Source: Streptomyces sp. HNM0574 (GTDB lineage Bacteria > Actinomycetota > Actinomycetes > Streptomycetales > Streptomycetaceae). Taken from it: 64,000 bases of DNA. The notes under the pieces were generated by a model. It worked only from the letters and a program-made list of their open reading frames with translations, ran no database searches and was not told the origin of the DNA. Location of the stretch: positions 62,001 through 126,000 of the forward strand of contig NZ_JAASAH010000011.1 in assembly GCF_012726235.1 (NCBI RefSeq), in the 5' to 3' direction. The stretch's first letter is position 1. Each line of letters opens with the position of its first letter. Both the position numbers and the translations under genes were made by a program. Below are positions 1 through 8,192 of this stretch, piece by piece.

Positions 1-507
1 CCACTCGCCCGCCTGGGTGTGGGTGATCCGGTCCGGGTCGGGGTGGGGCCCGGAGGAGAACTGGTTGACCTCGTTGCCGACGGTCATGCCGAGGAAGTTC
101 GGCCGGTCGGCGAGCGCGGCGGCGAGGGTGCGCAGGTACGCCTCCTGGCCCGCGAGGACCTCGGGGTCGGTGAAGATGCTGCGCCGGTGCCAGGTGGCGG
201 TCCAGGCGGGCAGGAAGTCGAAGCTGGACAGGTGGCCCTGGAGCCCGTCGACGTTGACGTCGAGTCCGCGCTCGGCCGCCGCGTCGGCGAGTTGCCGCAG
301 CTGTTCCACGGCGCGTGGGCGGATCAGGGTGCGGTTGGGCTGGAACAGCGGCCAGAGCGGGAAGACCCGGACGTGGTCGAGGCCGAGGGAGGCGACGGCG
401 TCCAGGTCGGTGCGTACCGCGTCCAGGTCGAAGTCCAGCCAGTGGTGGAACCAGCCCTGCGCGGGCGTGTAGTTGACGCCGAAGCGGGGGGCGGTGGGTG
501 CGGTCAT
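1..507 (-). CDS. GH5-like glycoside hydrolase, N-terminal part (cut by window edge)
   Basis: The first 169 residues of a glycoside hydrolase are visible; the rest lies outside the window. The chain starts MTAPTAPRFGVNYTPAQGW and shows an alternating beta/alpha pattern of a TIM barrel (DHVRVFPLWPLFQPN, then DVNVDGLQGH). A 'TVGNEVNQF' segment near residue 150 matches the Asn-Glu acid/base motif of clan GH-A families such as GH5. No signal peptide is present, so it probably acts in the cytoplasm on an imported oligosaccharide. It is the last visible gene of a leftward operon, 36 bp after the second permease. The family level is fairly safe; the substrate is not visible from sequence. Confidence 0.75.
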   Translation of the reverse strand, partial: MTAPTAPRFGVNYTPAQGWFHHWLDFDLDAVRTDLDAVASLGLDHVRVFPLWPLFQPNRTLIRPRAVEQLRQLADAAAERGLDVNVDGLQGHLSSFDFLPAWTATWHRRSIFTDPEVLAGQEAYLRTLAAALADRPNFLGMTVGNEVNQFSSGPHPDPDRITHTQAGEW

Positions 508-543
508 GCGGGTCCGTCCTGTGGTGGGGGGGCGGGTGGGTGG

Positions 544-1440
544 TCAGCCCTTGACGGCGCCCTCGCTCACCCCGCGGAAGAAGTACCGCTGGAGGCAGGC
601 GAACATCACGATCAGCGGCAGCACCGCGATGATCGTGCCCGCGGCGACGAGCCGCTGGTCGTCGGCGAAGGTGCCGTGCAGGTAGTTGAGTCCGACGGTG
701 AGGGTGAAGTTCTCGGGGTCGGACAGGACGATCAGCGGCCACAGGAAGTCGTCCCAGGCGGCCATGAACGCGAAGATCGCGACGACCGCGAGGGTGCCCC
801 TGACCGAGGGCAGGGCGATCCGGAAGAAGCGCTGCCAGACGTTCGCACCGTCCACCACGGCCGCCTCCTCGACCTCGTAGGGCAGGTGCGAGAAGGCGTT
901 GCGCAGCAGCAGGACGTTCAGCGCGCCGATGGCTCCGGGCAGCACGACGCCCGCGAGGGTGTTGTTGAGCTGGAGCTCGCGCATCATCGTGAACTGCGCG
1001 ATGACGATGCTCTCCAGCGGGACGAGCATGGCCAGCACGAACACCGCGAGCGCCGCGGCCCGCCCGCGGAAGCGCAGCCGCGCCAGCGCGTACCCGGCGA
1101 GCGAGGCGCCGGCCAGGTTGGTCAGCACGGCGGCGACGGCGACGGTGAGCGAGTTGAGCGCGTAGTCCCAGACGGGGATGATCTCGGCGACGCCCGCGTA
1201 GTTCTCCAAGGTGGCGTCGGCGGGCAGGAGTTGCGGCGGGTAGCGGTAGACGTCCTCGCCCGGGCCCTTGAGCGAGGTCGACAGCTGCCACAGGAACGGG
1301 CCGACGGTGAGGGCCAGTACGGCGAGCAGCAGCGCGTACCGCAGGGCGATCTGCCAGGCGGGCATCCGCCGCCCGGCGTCGTCCGCGGCGAAGGGGCGGC
1401 GGCGGTTCCGGCGCGGGGGTGCGGGGGCCGGTTGCGTCAT
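544..1440 (-). CDS. Carbohydrate ABC transporter permease (MalG type)
   Basis: This 298-residue inner-membrane permease belongs to the MalG/CUT1 family. It has about six hydrophobic segments, beginning with ALRYALLLAVLALTVGPFLW. The EAA loop that docks onto the ATPase reads EEAAVVDGANVWQRFFRIAL. The ATG start is chosen because it overlaps the stop of the upstream permease by 4 bp (ATGA, 1437-1440), the usual sign of translational coupling. No ATP-binding gene lies in the operon; CUT1 systems of Streptomyces commonly share the MsiK ATPase encoded elsewhere, which is inference here. Confidence 0.9.
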   Translation of the reverse strand: MTQPAPAPPRRNRRRPFAADDAGRRMPAWQIALRYALLLAVLALTVGPFLWQLSTSLKGPGEDVYRYPPQLLPADATLENYAGVAEIIPVWDYALNSLTVAVAAVLTNLAGASLAGYALARLRFRGRAAALAVFVLAMLVPLESIVIAQFTMMRELQLNNTLAGVVLPGAIGALNVLLLRNAFSHLPYEVEEAAVVDGANVWQRFFRIALPSVRGTLAVVAIFAFMAAWDDFLWPLIVLSDPENFTLTVGLNYLHGTFADDQRLVAAGTIIAVLPLIVMFACLQRYFFRGVSEGAVKG

Positions 1441-2390
1441 CGCGGGTCCTCCTTGCGGCTGGCCCGGAGCACCAGCGCCATCAGGCCGAGGGTGACGGCG
1501 AAGACGACGACGGAGAGCGCGGAGGCGTAGCCGACGCGTCCGTTGAGGCCGGTGCCGACCTGCTGGATCAGCAGCACCAGGGTGGTGTCCTCGCCGGCCG
1601 GGCCGCCGTTCTCGCCCGCGAGCAGGTACACCTCGGAGAAGACCTTGAAGGCGCTGACCGAGGAGAGCGCGCCGACCAGCACCATCGTGTTCCGCAGCGC
1701 GGGCACGGTGACGGTGAGGAAGCGGCGTACGGCGCCGGCGCCGTCGACGGCGGCCGCCTCGTGCAGCTCCCTGGGGACGGCGCCGAGCGCGGCGAGGTAC
1801 ACGATCATGTAGTACCCGAGCCCCTTCCACACCGTCAGCAGCATGGCGCTGAGCAGCAGCAGCCAGGGGTCGCTGAGGAAGGAGACGGGGCTCGCGCCGA
1901 GCGCCTCCAGGATGCCGTTGACCAGGCCGCGGTCGTCCAGCAGCCAGACCCAGATCAGGCCGACGACCACGACGGAGGCGACGACGGGGGTGTAGAAGGC
2001 GGAGCGGAAGAAGGTCATCCCGGGCAGCTGCCGCTGGACGAGCATCGCCAGCAGCAGCGGCAGGATCACCAGCAGCGGCACGACGACAGCGACGTAGAGG
2101 GCGCTGTTCCGCAGCCCCGTCCAGAACATCTCGTCGTGCAGCAGCTCACGGAAGTTGGCGAGCCCGACGAAGCGTCCCGGCACCAGCGTCCGGTTGTCGG
2201 TGAAGGCGTTGCCGACGGTGCTGAGGAACGGGAACAGGCTGAACGCGCCGACGGCCAGCAGGCCGGGAGCGAGGAACAGCCAGGGCGCGGACGGGCGTTG
2301 CCTGCGGAGCCCGGGGCCGGTGCCGCGCGCCCGTGGGCGGCGCGGCGCGCTCCGGGCCGGCGGCGGGGCGCCGGTTCTCACGGTGGCCAT
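1437..2390 (-). CDS. Carbohydrate ABC transporter permease (MalF type)
   Basis: This 317-residue permease is the MalF-like partner of the following gene. After a basic, Pro/Arg-rich N-terminus the first membrane segment is LFLAPGLLAVGAFSLFPFL. The EAA loop reads HEAAAVDGAGAVRRFLTVTV. It begins 13 bp after the stop of the binding-protein gene and overlaps the MalG-like gene by 4 bp, so the three transporter genes are one transcription unit. The substrate is probably an oligosaccharide, judged from the LacI regulator and hydrolase alongside. Confidence 0.9.
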   Translation of the reverse strand: MATVRTGAPPPARSAPRRPRARGTGPGLRRQRPSAPWLFLAPGLLAVGAFSLFPFLSTVGNAFTDNRTLVPGRFVGLANFRELLHDEMFWTGLRNSALYVAVVVPLLVILPLLLAMLVQRQLPGMTFFRSAFYTPVVASVVVVGLIWVWLLDDRGLVNGILEALGASPVSFLSDPWLLLLSAMLLTVWKGLGYYMIVYLAALGAVPRELHEAAAVDGAGAVRRFLTVTVPALRNTMVLVGALSSVSAFKVFSEVYLLAGENGGPAGEDTTLVLLIQQVGTGLNGRVGYASALSVVVFAVTLGLMALVLRASRKEDPR

Positions 2391-2403
2391 CGCGGGGCTC
2401 CCC

Positions 2404-3708
2404 TCAGCCGATTCTCAGCAGCCGGTTGCACTCCTCGGCGGCCCCGCGCAGGGCCTCCTCGGGCGTGGCGTCGCCGCGCAGGGCGCGCGCGACGGTGTTC
2501 TGCAGGACGGTCTTCATGTCGTCGCTCAGCAGGACGGGGGTGTAATTCACCGCGTTCTCCAGGGACTTGGCCGCGGCGACACGTACCCGGGTCTCGTCGG
2601 TGCCGTCCTGCCGGGTGAAGTACGGGTGGTCCAGCGCGCCCCTGGTGCTGGGGAAGACGGCGGTCTCGTGGGCGAAGTCCATCTGGTTCCGCGCGTTGGT
2701 CACGAAGTGCGCGAAGGCCACGGCCGTCGCCTTGTTGCCGCCCGCCGCGTTGACCATCAGGCCCTGGACGTACATGTTCGGCCTGCCCGTGTTGTCGGGC
2801 GCGTCGGTGATGCCGATGTTCCGGTACAGGCTCGGCGCGTCCTTCTTGAACTTGGCCAGGTCCAGGGCGCTTCCGGGGTTCATGGCGACGGACTGCTGGA
2901 GGAATTTCCGGCCCGCCTGTTCGGGCGTCGCGGTGAGCACCTGGGAGTCCAGGGCACCCGCCTCGTAGAGCTCCTTGTACCGCTTCAGCAGCTCGACGCC
3001 GCGGGGCTCGTCGAAGGTGAAGGCGGTGCCCTCGCGGTTCATCAGCCGTACGCCGTACCGCCCGAAGTCCTCGACGGTGGGGGTGTTGGCGAGGGTGGCG
3101 GTGCGTCCGTCGCTGTTGCGGGCGAGGGTGAGCGCGTCCTCGAAGAGTTCGGAGTAGGTGCGGGGCGGGTCGTCCGGGTCGAGCCCGTTCTCCTCGAAGA
3201 GGCGCTTGTTGTAGAACATCGGCCCGGTGTTGAGGTACCAGGGGTACGCGTAGGTGCCCCGCATCCCGGGGATGCGGTGGCTCCGCCAGGCGGCGGGCAG
3301 GTAGGTGTCGCGGTGCTGCGGGGCGGCGCTGTCGAGGTCGACGGCGAGCCGGGCCTTCGCGAGCGGCGCGACAAGGTCGGGCGAGACGTTGACGACGTCG
3401 GGCAGGGTGCCGCCGGCGGCGTCCGCGCTGATCTTGTCGGCGTAGCCCTCGGCGGGCTGGTCGATCCATTTCACCCGCGTCCCCGGGTACTTCCTCTCGA
3501 AATCCGCGATCAGCCGCCGGAAGTAGTCCTGGAAGGTGGCGCGGAGATTCCAGGTCTGGAACGTGATCGTGCCGCGCACCTCGCCGCGGGCGCTGCGCGT
3601 GTCGACCTCCTCGGTGCCGGGCGCGCAGGCGCTCAGCAGCAGCCCGCAGGCCAGCGCCGCGGCCGTCCGGCGGGAGGGCGGAATTCGGGGGGAACTCGGA
3701 GAACGCAC
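2404..3708 (-). CDS. Extracellular solute-binding lipoprotein of sugar ABC transporter
   Basis: This lipoprotein of about 434 residues is the family 1 substrate-binding component. The N-terminus has a twin-Arg/hydrophobic leader ending in the lipobox LLLSAC, so it should be anchored to the outer face of the membrane. The mature part begins with the typical ITFQTWNLRATFQDYFRRL fold start and contains DFERKYPGTRVKW and PDVVNVSPDL. I place the start at the GTG at 3708 because AAGGAG lies 10 bases upstream; a GTG at 3729 would add seven residues but has no ribosome site. It is the first gene of the leftward operon and faces the LacI gene. Confidence 0.88.
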   Translation of the reverse strand: MRSPSSPRIPPSRRTAAALACGLLLSACAPGTEEVDTRSARGEVRGTITFQTWNLRATFQDYFRRLIADFERKYPGTRVKWIDQPAEGYADKISADAAGGTLPDVVNVSPDLVAPLAKARLAVDLDSAAPQHRDTYLPAAWRSHRIPGMRGTYAYPWYLNTGPMFYNKRLFEENGLDPDDPPRTYSELFEDALTLARNSDGRTATLANTPTVEDFGRYGVRLMNREGTAFTFDEPRGVELLKRYKELYEAGALDSQVLTATPEQAGRKFLQQSVAMNPGSALDLAKFKKDAPSLYRNIGITDAPDNTGRPNMYVQGLMVNAAGGNKATAVAFAHFVTNARNQMDFAHETAVFPSTRGALDHPYFTRQDGTDETRVRVAAAKSLENAVNYTPVLLSDDMKTVLQNTVARALRGDATPEEALRGAAEECNRLLRIG

Positions 3709-3918
3709 TGCGCAACGGCTCCTTCGCACAGGTCCGGTGACGGTGCTGGGGCGGCCGGGACAACGGGTCGGACATCGATGTCAGCCGTGAGCACCGCACG
3801 ACAAACTGACCCCGCCACGGGGCAAAGTCAAGGGCCCGGGAAGCGTGAATTCCCGGGCCTCGCCGGAGAGTTGGCCCTCCCCCGGAAAAGCGCGTCCGGC
3901 CTCTTGCCGAGATCTCGG

Positions 3919-3956
3919 CTAATGCGCTTTAGTTGCCGACCACTGAACCGCTTTAG
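3919..3956. promoter_or_regulatory. Two LacI-type operator candidates between sugar operon and its regulator
   Basis: Two related 14-base imperfect palindromes lie 24 bp apart: CTAATGCGCTTTAG (3919-3932) and CTGAACCGCTTTAG (3943-3956). Both have a C-G pair at or near the centre, as LacI/GalR operators do, and share the right half CGCTTTAG. They sit between the divergent binding-protein gene and lacI-family gene, the expected place for control of both. Confidence 0.5.
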
Positions 3957-3995
3957 CCCCCGGCGGTCCCGCAGCAGCACGGAAGGCCGGTCGCG

Positions 3996-5051
3996 ATGCA
4001 GCCCAACCCCGCGCCGGACGGCCCCCGTTCACCGGCGCGCCGGCCGACCATCAAGGACATCGCGCGGCGCGCGGGCGTGTCCGAGAGCGCCGTCTCGTTC
4101 GCGCTGAACGGGCGCCCCGGCGTGTCGGAGCGCACCCGCGAACGGGTGCGGCGCGTCGCCGAGCAGGCGGGCTGGCGCCCGAGCACGGCGGCCCGCGCGC
4201 TCTCCGGCGAGGGCGCGGCGACGGTCGGGCTGGTGCTCGCCCGCCCCGCCCGCACGCTGGGCGTCGAACCCTTCTTCCTGCGGCTGATCTCGGGCGTCCA
4301 GCAGGTCCTGGCCGAGCGGCGGTTGGGCCTGCTGTTCCAGGTCGTGGAGGACGTGGAGGCGGAGTGCGCCGTCTACCGGCACTGGTGGGCCGAGCACCGG
4401 GTCGACGGCGTCCTGATGGTCGACCCGCGCGCGGACGACCCGCGCCCCGGCGTCCTGGAGTCCCTCGGCCTGCCCGGTGTCGTCATCGGCGGCGAGGCGT
4501 GCGGCCCCGGCCTGTCCGCCGTACGGGCCGACGACGCGGGGGCGATGGCGGAGGTCGTCGGGCATCTGCACGGGCTGGGGCACCGGCGGATCGGGCATGT
4601 CGCGGGGCTGCCCGGGCTCGCGCACACCGAGCGGCGCATCGCCTCGCTGCGTGCCGAGGCCGGCCGGCGCGGGCTGGCCGTCCGCTCCCTGACGACGGAC
4701 TACTCCGACGCCGAGGGCGCGGCCGCCACCCGCCGTCTGCTCGCCGGGGAGCCCCGGCCGACGGCCCTGGTGTACGACAACGACGTGCTGGCCGCCGCCG
4801 GGGTGGCCGAGGCGGCCGGGCAGGGGCTGGCCGTGCCGCGCGAGCTGTCCCTCGTCTCGTGGGAGGACTCGGCGCTGTGCCGGATGGTCCACCCCTGGCT
4901 GACCGCGCTGGCCCGCGACCCGATGGACTTCGGCGACCGCGCGGCCCGCGAACTCACCCGCCTGCTGGACGGTGCGGCCTCCCGCACCGCGCGCCTCCCG
5001 CTCCCCCGCCTGACCGTCCGCGAGAGCACCGGCCCGCCGGAGCCGGAGTAG
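3996..5051 (+). CDS. LacI-family transcriptional regulator
   Basis: This 351-residue repressor has a LacI N-terminal DNA-binding domain (TIKDIARRAGVSESAVSFALNGRPGVSERTR split over residues 18-50) with the hinge helix STAARALSGEG. It is followed by a periplasmic-binding-protein-like effector domain (VGLVLARPARTL onward). ATG at 3996 is preceded by GGAAGG (3981-3986). The gene is divergent from the sugar ABC operon and probably represses it until a sugar ligand binds. The two palindromes in the intergenic region are the likely targets and also suggest autoregulation. The ligand cannot be read from the sequence. Confidence 0.92.
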   Translation: MQPNPAPDGPRSPARRPTIKDIARRAGVSESAVSFALNGRPGVSERTRERVRRVAEQAGWRPSTAARALSGEGAATVGLVLARPARTLGVEPFFLRLISGVQQVLAERRLGLLFQVVEDVEAECAVYRHWWAEHRVDGVLMVDPRADDPRPGVLESLGLPGVVIGGEACGPGLSAVRADDAGAMAEVVGHLHGLGHRRIGHVAGLPGLAHTERRIASLRAEAGRRGLAVRSLTTDYSDAEGAAATRRLLAGEPRPTALVYDNDVLAAAGVAEAAGQGLAVPRELSLVSWEDSALCRMVHPWLTALARDPMDFGDRAARELTRLLDGAASRTARLPLPRLTVRESTGPPEPE

Positions 5052-5158
5052 CGGGGCCGCCGCAACTGCCCGCGCCGTACTCCTTCTCGGCATACCAACC
5101 GCCCGGTACGCTCGCCGGTGCTCAACTCGCCCTGCCGTCACTCCCGTTGGGAGGCGCG

Positions 5159-7630
5159 ATGCACCTACGGCTCAGACCACCGTCCCGGCAGCGCACAGGG
5201 TCCCGGCAGCGGTTCCGCCGGGCGGCCCTCGCGGGCTCCGCACTGCTCCTCGCGGCGACCGCGCTGCCCGCCGCCGCGGCCCCCGGGCCCGCACCGCCGG
5301 ACGACCGGCTCGCCGACGGCCCGTACGCGGCCGTCATCCGCTACACCGAGTACGGCATCCCGCACATCACCGCCGAGGACTATCCCGGGCTCGGCTTCGG
5401 CAACGCCTGGGCCCAGGCCACCGACCAGATCTGCGTGCTCGCGGAGGGCTTCGCGACCGTACGCGGCGAACGCTCCCGCTGGTTCGGCGCCGAGGGCAAG
5501 CCGGACGGCTCGCTCTCCGCCGCCTCCAGCAACCTCGCGAGCGACCTGTTCTTCACCGGCGTACGCCGCGCCGGCACCGTGGAGCGCCTGCTGAAGCAGC
5601 CGCCGCCCGCCGGGATCAGCCGCGAGATGCGCGAGCTGTCCCGGGGCTGGGCCGCCGGGTACAACGCCTGGCTGCGCGAGCACCGCGAGGACATCACCGA
5701 CCCCGCCTGCAAGGGCAAGCCCTGGCTCCGGCCGGTCACCGGGACGGACGTCGCGCACCGCGAGTTCGCCTTCGCCGTGCTCGCGGGCCAGGGCATGGCC
5801 GTCGACGGCATCACCGGCGCGAAGCCGCCGGGTTCCGGGAGCGGGGCCCCGAAGAAGGCGTCCGCGCCCGACGCGCGGGAGACGGCCCGGCAGGCGCGGC
5901 GGCTGTTCGACCGGGGCACCGCCGACATGGGCTCCAACGCCGTCGCCTTCCGCGGCTCCACCACCGCCAGCGGCCACGGCATGCTGCTCGGCAACCCGCA
6001 CTACCCGTGGTCCGGCGGGCGGCGCTTCTGGCAGTCGCACATGACCATCCCCGGTGAACTGGACGCCGCGGGAGGCTCGTTGGTGGGCTCGCCCACGCTG
6101 TCCATCGGCCACAACCGGCACGTGGCCTGGAGCCACACCGTCGCCACCGGCGCACCGCTCAACCTGCACCGGCTCACCCTCGACCCGTCCGACCCGACGG
6201 CGTACACCGTCGACGGGAAGACCGAGCGCATGCGCGAGCGGAAGGTGACCGTCCGGGACCGCGAGGGGAAGCGGATCACCCGCAGCCAGTGGTGGACCCG
6301 CTACGGCCCCGTCGTGACCAGCCTCCAGGGGATCGACCTGCCCTGGACGGCGGGGACGGCGTACGCGCTCAACGACCCCAACGCGGGCAACCTCCGCGCC
6401 TCGCAGACCGGTCTCGGCTTCAGCCGGGCCCGCGACGTGGACGGCATCGCCGAGGTGCTGCGTACGACGCAGGGCCTGCCCTGGGTCAACACCCTCGCCG
6501 CCGACTCCGGCGGGCGCACCTACTTCGCCCAGTCCCAGGTCCTCCCCCGCGTCACGGACGGGCTGGCCGCGCGGTGCAACACCCCGCTCGGCCGGATCAC
6601 CTTCCCGGTCTCCGGGCTCGCGGTGCTCGACGGGTCCCGCTCCGGCTGCCGTCCCGGCACCGGCCCCGGCGCGATCCAGCCGGGCACCTTCGGCCCCGGC
6701 GAGTCGCCGGTCCTGAAGGACGCGCCGTACGCGGAGAACTCCAACGACAGCGCCTGGCTGACCAACGCCGACCGGCCGCTCACCGACTACCCGCGCATCT
6801 ACGGCGACCACTCCACCGCACGCTCGCTGCGCACCCGCGGCGGCGTCCAGGACGTGGCGGCCATGGCGGACCGGGGCGGGCTCACCCTGGACGACCTGGA
6901 GCAACAGCAGTTCGCCAACCGGGTCCCGGCCGGTGACCTCGCCGCCGCCGACGCGGCACGGGCCTGCGCCGCACTGCCGGGCGGCACCGCGAGAGGCAGC
7001 GACGGCAGACCCGTCGACGTCTCGCGAGCCTGCCGCGTCCTCGCGGCCTGGGACCGTACGGCGGGCACCGGGAGCGAGGGCGCGCTGCTCTTCGACCGCT
7101 TCTGGCAGAAGCTGACCGAGGCGGCGAAGCCGGCCGGGCCGTGGCGTACGCCCTTCGATCCGGCCTCGCCGGTGACGACGCCGCGCGACCTCAACACGGC
7201 GGCGCCCGCCTTCCGTTCGGCACTGGCCGACGCCGTGGCCGAGCTGGACCGGCACGGCATCCCCCTGGACGCGCCGCTCGGCGAGCACCAGTTCGTGGAA
7301 CGCGGCGGCACCCGCCTGCCGGTGCCCGGCGGCCCGGAGGCGCTGGGCGTGTGGAACCAGACGCGTGCCGTGTGGGACGAGGCACGGGGCGGATACCGCG
7401 AGGTCGACAACGGCTCCAGCTACATCCAGGCCGTGACCTTCGGCGACAAGGGCTGCCCCGTACGGGCCCGGACGCTGCTGACGTACTCCCAGTCGCAGAA
7501 CCCGAACTCACCGCATCACAGCGACCAGACCCGGCTGTACTCCGAGGGTCGGATGGTGCGGGAGCGCTTCTGCGAGCGGGACGTGCGGGACGCGCCGGGA
7601 CTGCGGACGGTGCGGGTGAGCGGCGGCTGA
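5159..7630 (+). CDS. Secreted penicillin acylase-family (Ntn) N-acyl amidase
   Basis: This 823-residue precursor belongs to the family of penicillin acylase, aculeacin A acylase and acyl-homoserine-lactone acylase. These enzymes hydrolyse an amide between an acyl chain and an amine. A basic N-terminus and hydrophobic core ending near PAAAAPG form a signal peptide. The alpha part carries RYTEYGIPHITAEDYPGLGF, typical of the family. A Gly-Ser junction (DMGSNAVAF, Ser259) is the expected self-cleavage site and N-terminal nucleophile of the beta chain, and its position fits maturation into about 24- and 60-kDa chains. The start follows TTGGGAGGCGCG. Family is certain; whether it cleaves beta-lactams, lipopeptides or signalling lactones is unknown. 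It is a single gene closed by a strong terminator. Confidence 0.93.
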   Translation: MHLRLRPPSRQRTGSRQRFRRAALAGSALLLAATALPAAAAPGPAPPDDRLADGPYAAVIRYTEYGIPHITAEDYPGLGFGNAWAQATDQICVLAEGFATVRGERSRWFGAEGKPDGSLSAASSNLASDLFFTGVRRAGTVERLLKQPPPAGISREMRELSRGWAAGYNAWLREHREDITDPACKGKPWLRPVTGTDVAHREFAFAVLAGQGMAVDGITGAKPPGSGSGAPKKASAPDARETARQARRLFDRGTADMGSNAVAFRGSTTASGHGMLLGNPHYPWSGGRRFWQSHMTIPGELDAAGGSLVGSPTLSIGHNRHVAWSHTVATGAPLNLHRLTLDPSDPTAYTVDGKTERMRERKVTVRDREGKRITRSQWWTRYGPVVTSLQGIDLPWTAGTAYALNDPNAGNLRASQTGLGFSRARDVDGIAEVLRTTQGLPWVNTLAADSGGRTYFAQSQVLPRVTDGLAARCNTPLGRITFPVSGLAVLDGSRSGCRPGTGPGAIQPGTFGPGESPVLKDAPYAENSNDSAWLTNADRPLTDYPRIYGDHSTARSLRTRGGVQDVAAMADRGGLTLDDLEQQQFANRVPAGDLAAADAARACAALPGGTARGSDGRPVDVSRACRVLAAWDRTAGTGSEGALLFDRFWQKLTEAAKPAGPWRTPFDPASPVTTPRDLNTAAPAFRSALADAVAELDRHGIPLDAPLGEHQFVERGGTRLPVPGGPEALGVWNQTRAVWDEARGGYREVDNGSSYIQAVTFGDKGCPVRARTLLTYSQSQNPNSPHHSDQTRLYSEGRMVRERFCERDVRDAPGLRTVRVSGG

Positions 7631-7639
7631 GCCGTGGCG

Positions 7640-7670
7640 GCCGGGCCCGGATTCCGCATCCGGGCCCGGC
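7640..7670. terminator. Bidirectional terminator after acylase gene
   Basis: A 13-bp perfect inverted repeat (arm GCCGGGCCCGGAT) encloses a 5-base loop. It lies between the convergent acylase gene and the small gene ending at 7673. No T-run follows, which is normal in this GC-rich DNA. Confidence 0.8.
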
Positions 7671-7672
7671 GG

Positions 7673-7861
7673 TCAGCCGAGGGTGGTGAGCAGGGGGAAC
7701 ATCACGTGCGCGTCCCTGCTGCCGCCCGGGTCGTCGCACGCGCCGGAGCCCTGCGGCTTGCCGTCCTTCTTGAGGGCCTGGAGAAGCTGGCCCGCCCCGG
7801 CGAGAAGTCCGCCGATTCCGGCCAGTAAGGCACCGATTCCGTTGAGATCGAGGTCCGGCAT
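7673..7861 (-). CDS. Small glycine-zipper-like peptide, 62 aa, unknown function
   Basis: I do not recognise this 62-residue protein. The N-terminal half is one hydrophobic, Gly-rich helix-like run (NGIGALLAGIGGLLAGAGQ) with small residues every three to four positions, then LLQALKKDG. The C-terminal half is polar with one Cys (GACDDPGG). The start is supported by GGAGG six bases before the ATG. There is no clear signal-peptidase site, so it could insert in a membrane or act outside the cell. It lies 42 bp after another tiny gene and is closed by the hairpin shared with the acylase. The ribosome site makes it a real gene candidate; a bacteriocin or holin-like role would be speculation. Confidence 0.5.
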   Translation of the reverse strand: MPDLDLNGIGALLAGIGGLLAGAGQLLQALKKDGKPQGSGACDDPGGSRDAHVMFPLLTTLG

Positions 7862-7903
7862 GATCGCCTCCGGTCCCGTGGGCCGGACACGAGGAAGCCT
7901 CAG

Positions 7904-8023
7904 CTAGCGGACACGCTTCAGCTGTGCGGAGCCCCGGGGAACCGGCCTCTCCCCGGACGACTCGCCCCTGCGGCGGCCGGTCGTCGACCGCACCGCGGGA
8001 CTCTGCACTCGGATCATGCGCAC
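7904..8023 (-). CDS. Very small basic peptide, 39 aa, unknown
   Basis: A 39-codon frame starts at GTG 8023 with GGAGG five bases upstream; an ATG two codons later is the alternative start. The product (VRMIRVQSPAVRSTTGRRR then GESSGERPVPRGSAQLKRVR) is strongly basic and has no membrane segment. It precedes the 62-residue peptide gene in the same direction, so the two may form one unit. The evidence is only the ribosome site and the pairing, so this is a tentative call. Confidence 0.3.
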   Translation of the reverse strand: MRMIRVQSPAVRSTTGRRRGESSGERPVPRGSAQLKRVR

Positions 8024-8141
8024 ACCGGCCTCCTTCCGCTCCTCGGCGGGCTGATGACGGTCTCTCACCTTACGAGCGCCGGCCCAGCCGCACAACACCC
8101 TTTCCCCCGGGGCCGGTTGACGCCCGCCCCCGGAACGCACC

Positions 8142-8171
8142 GCGCCCCGCGTCCCGTGAGCGGCGGGGCGC
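8142..8171 (-). terminator. Terminator after conservon operon
   Basis: A 9-bp perfect inverted repeat (GCGCCCCGC / GCGGGGCGC) with a 12-base loop lies 21 bp beyond the P450 stop codon, in the right place to end the cvnABCD-P450 transcript. Confidence 0.65.
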
Positions 8172-8192
8172 GGGGCGTGCGGCCGGGCGGGC

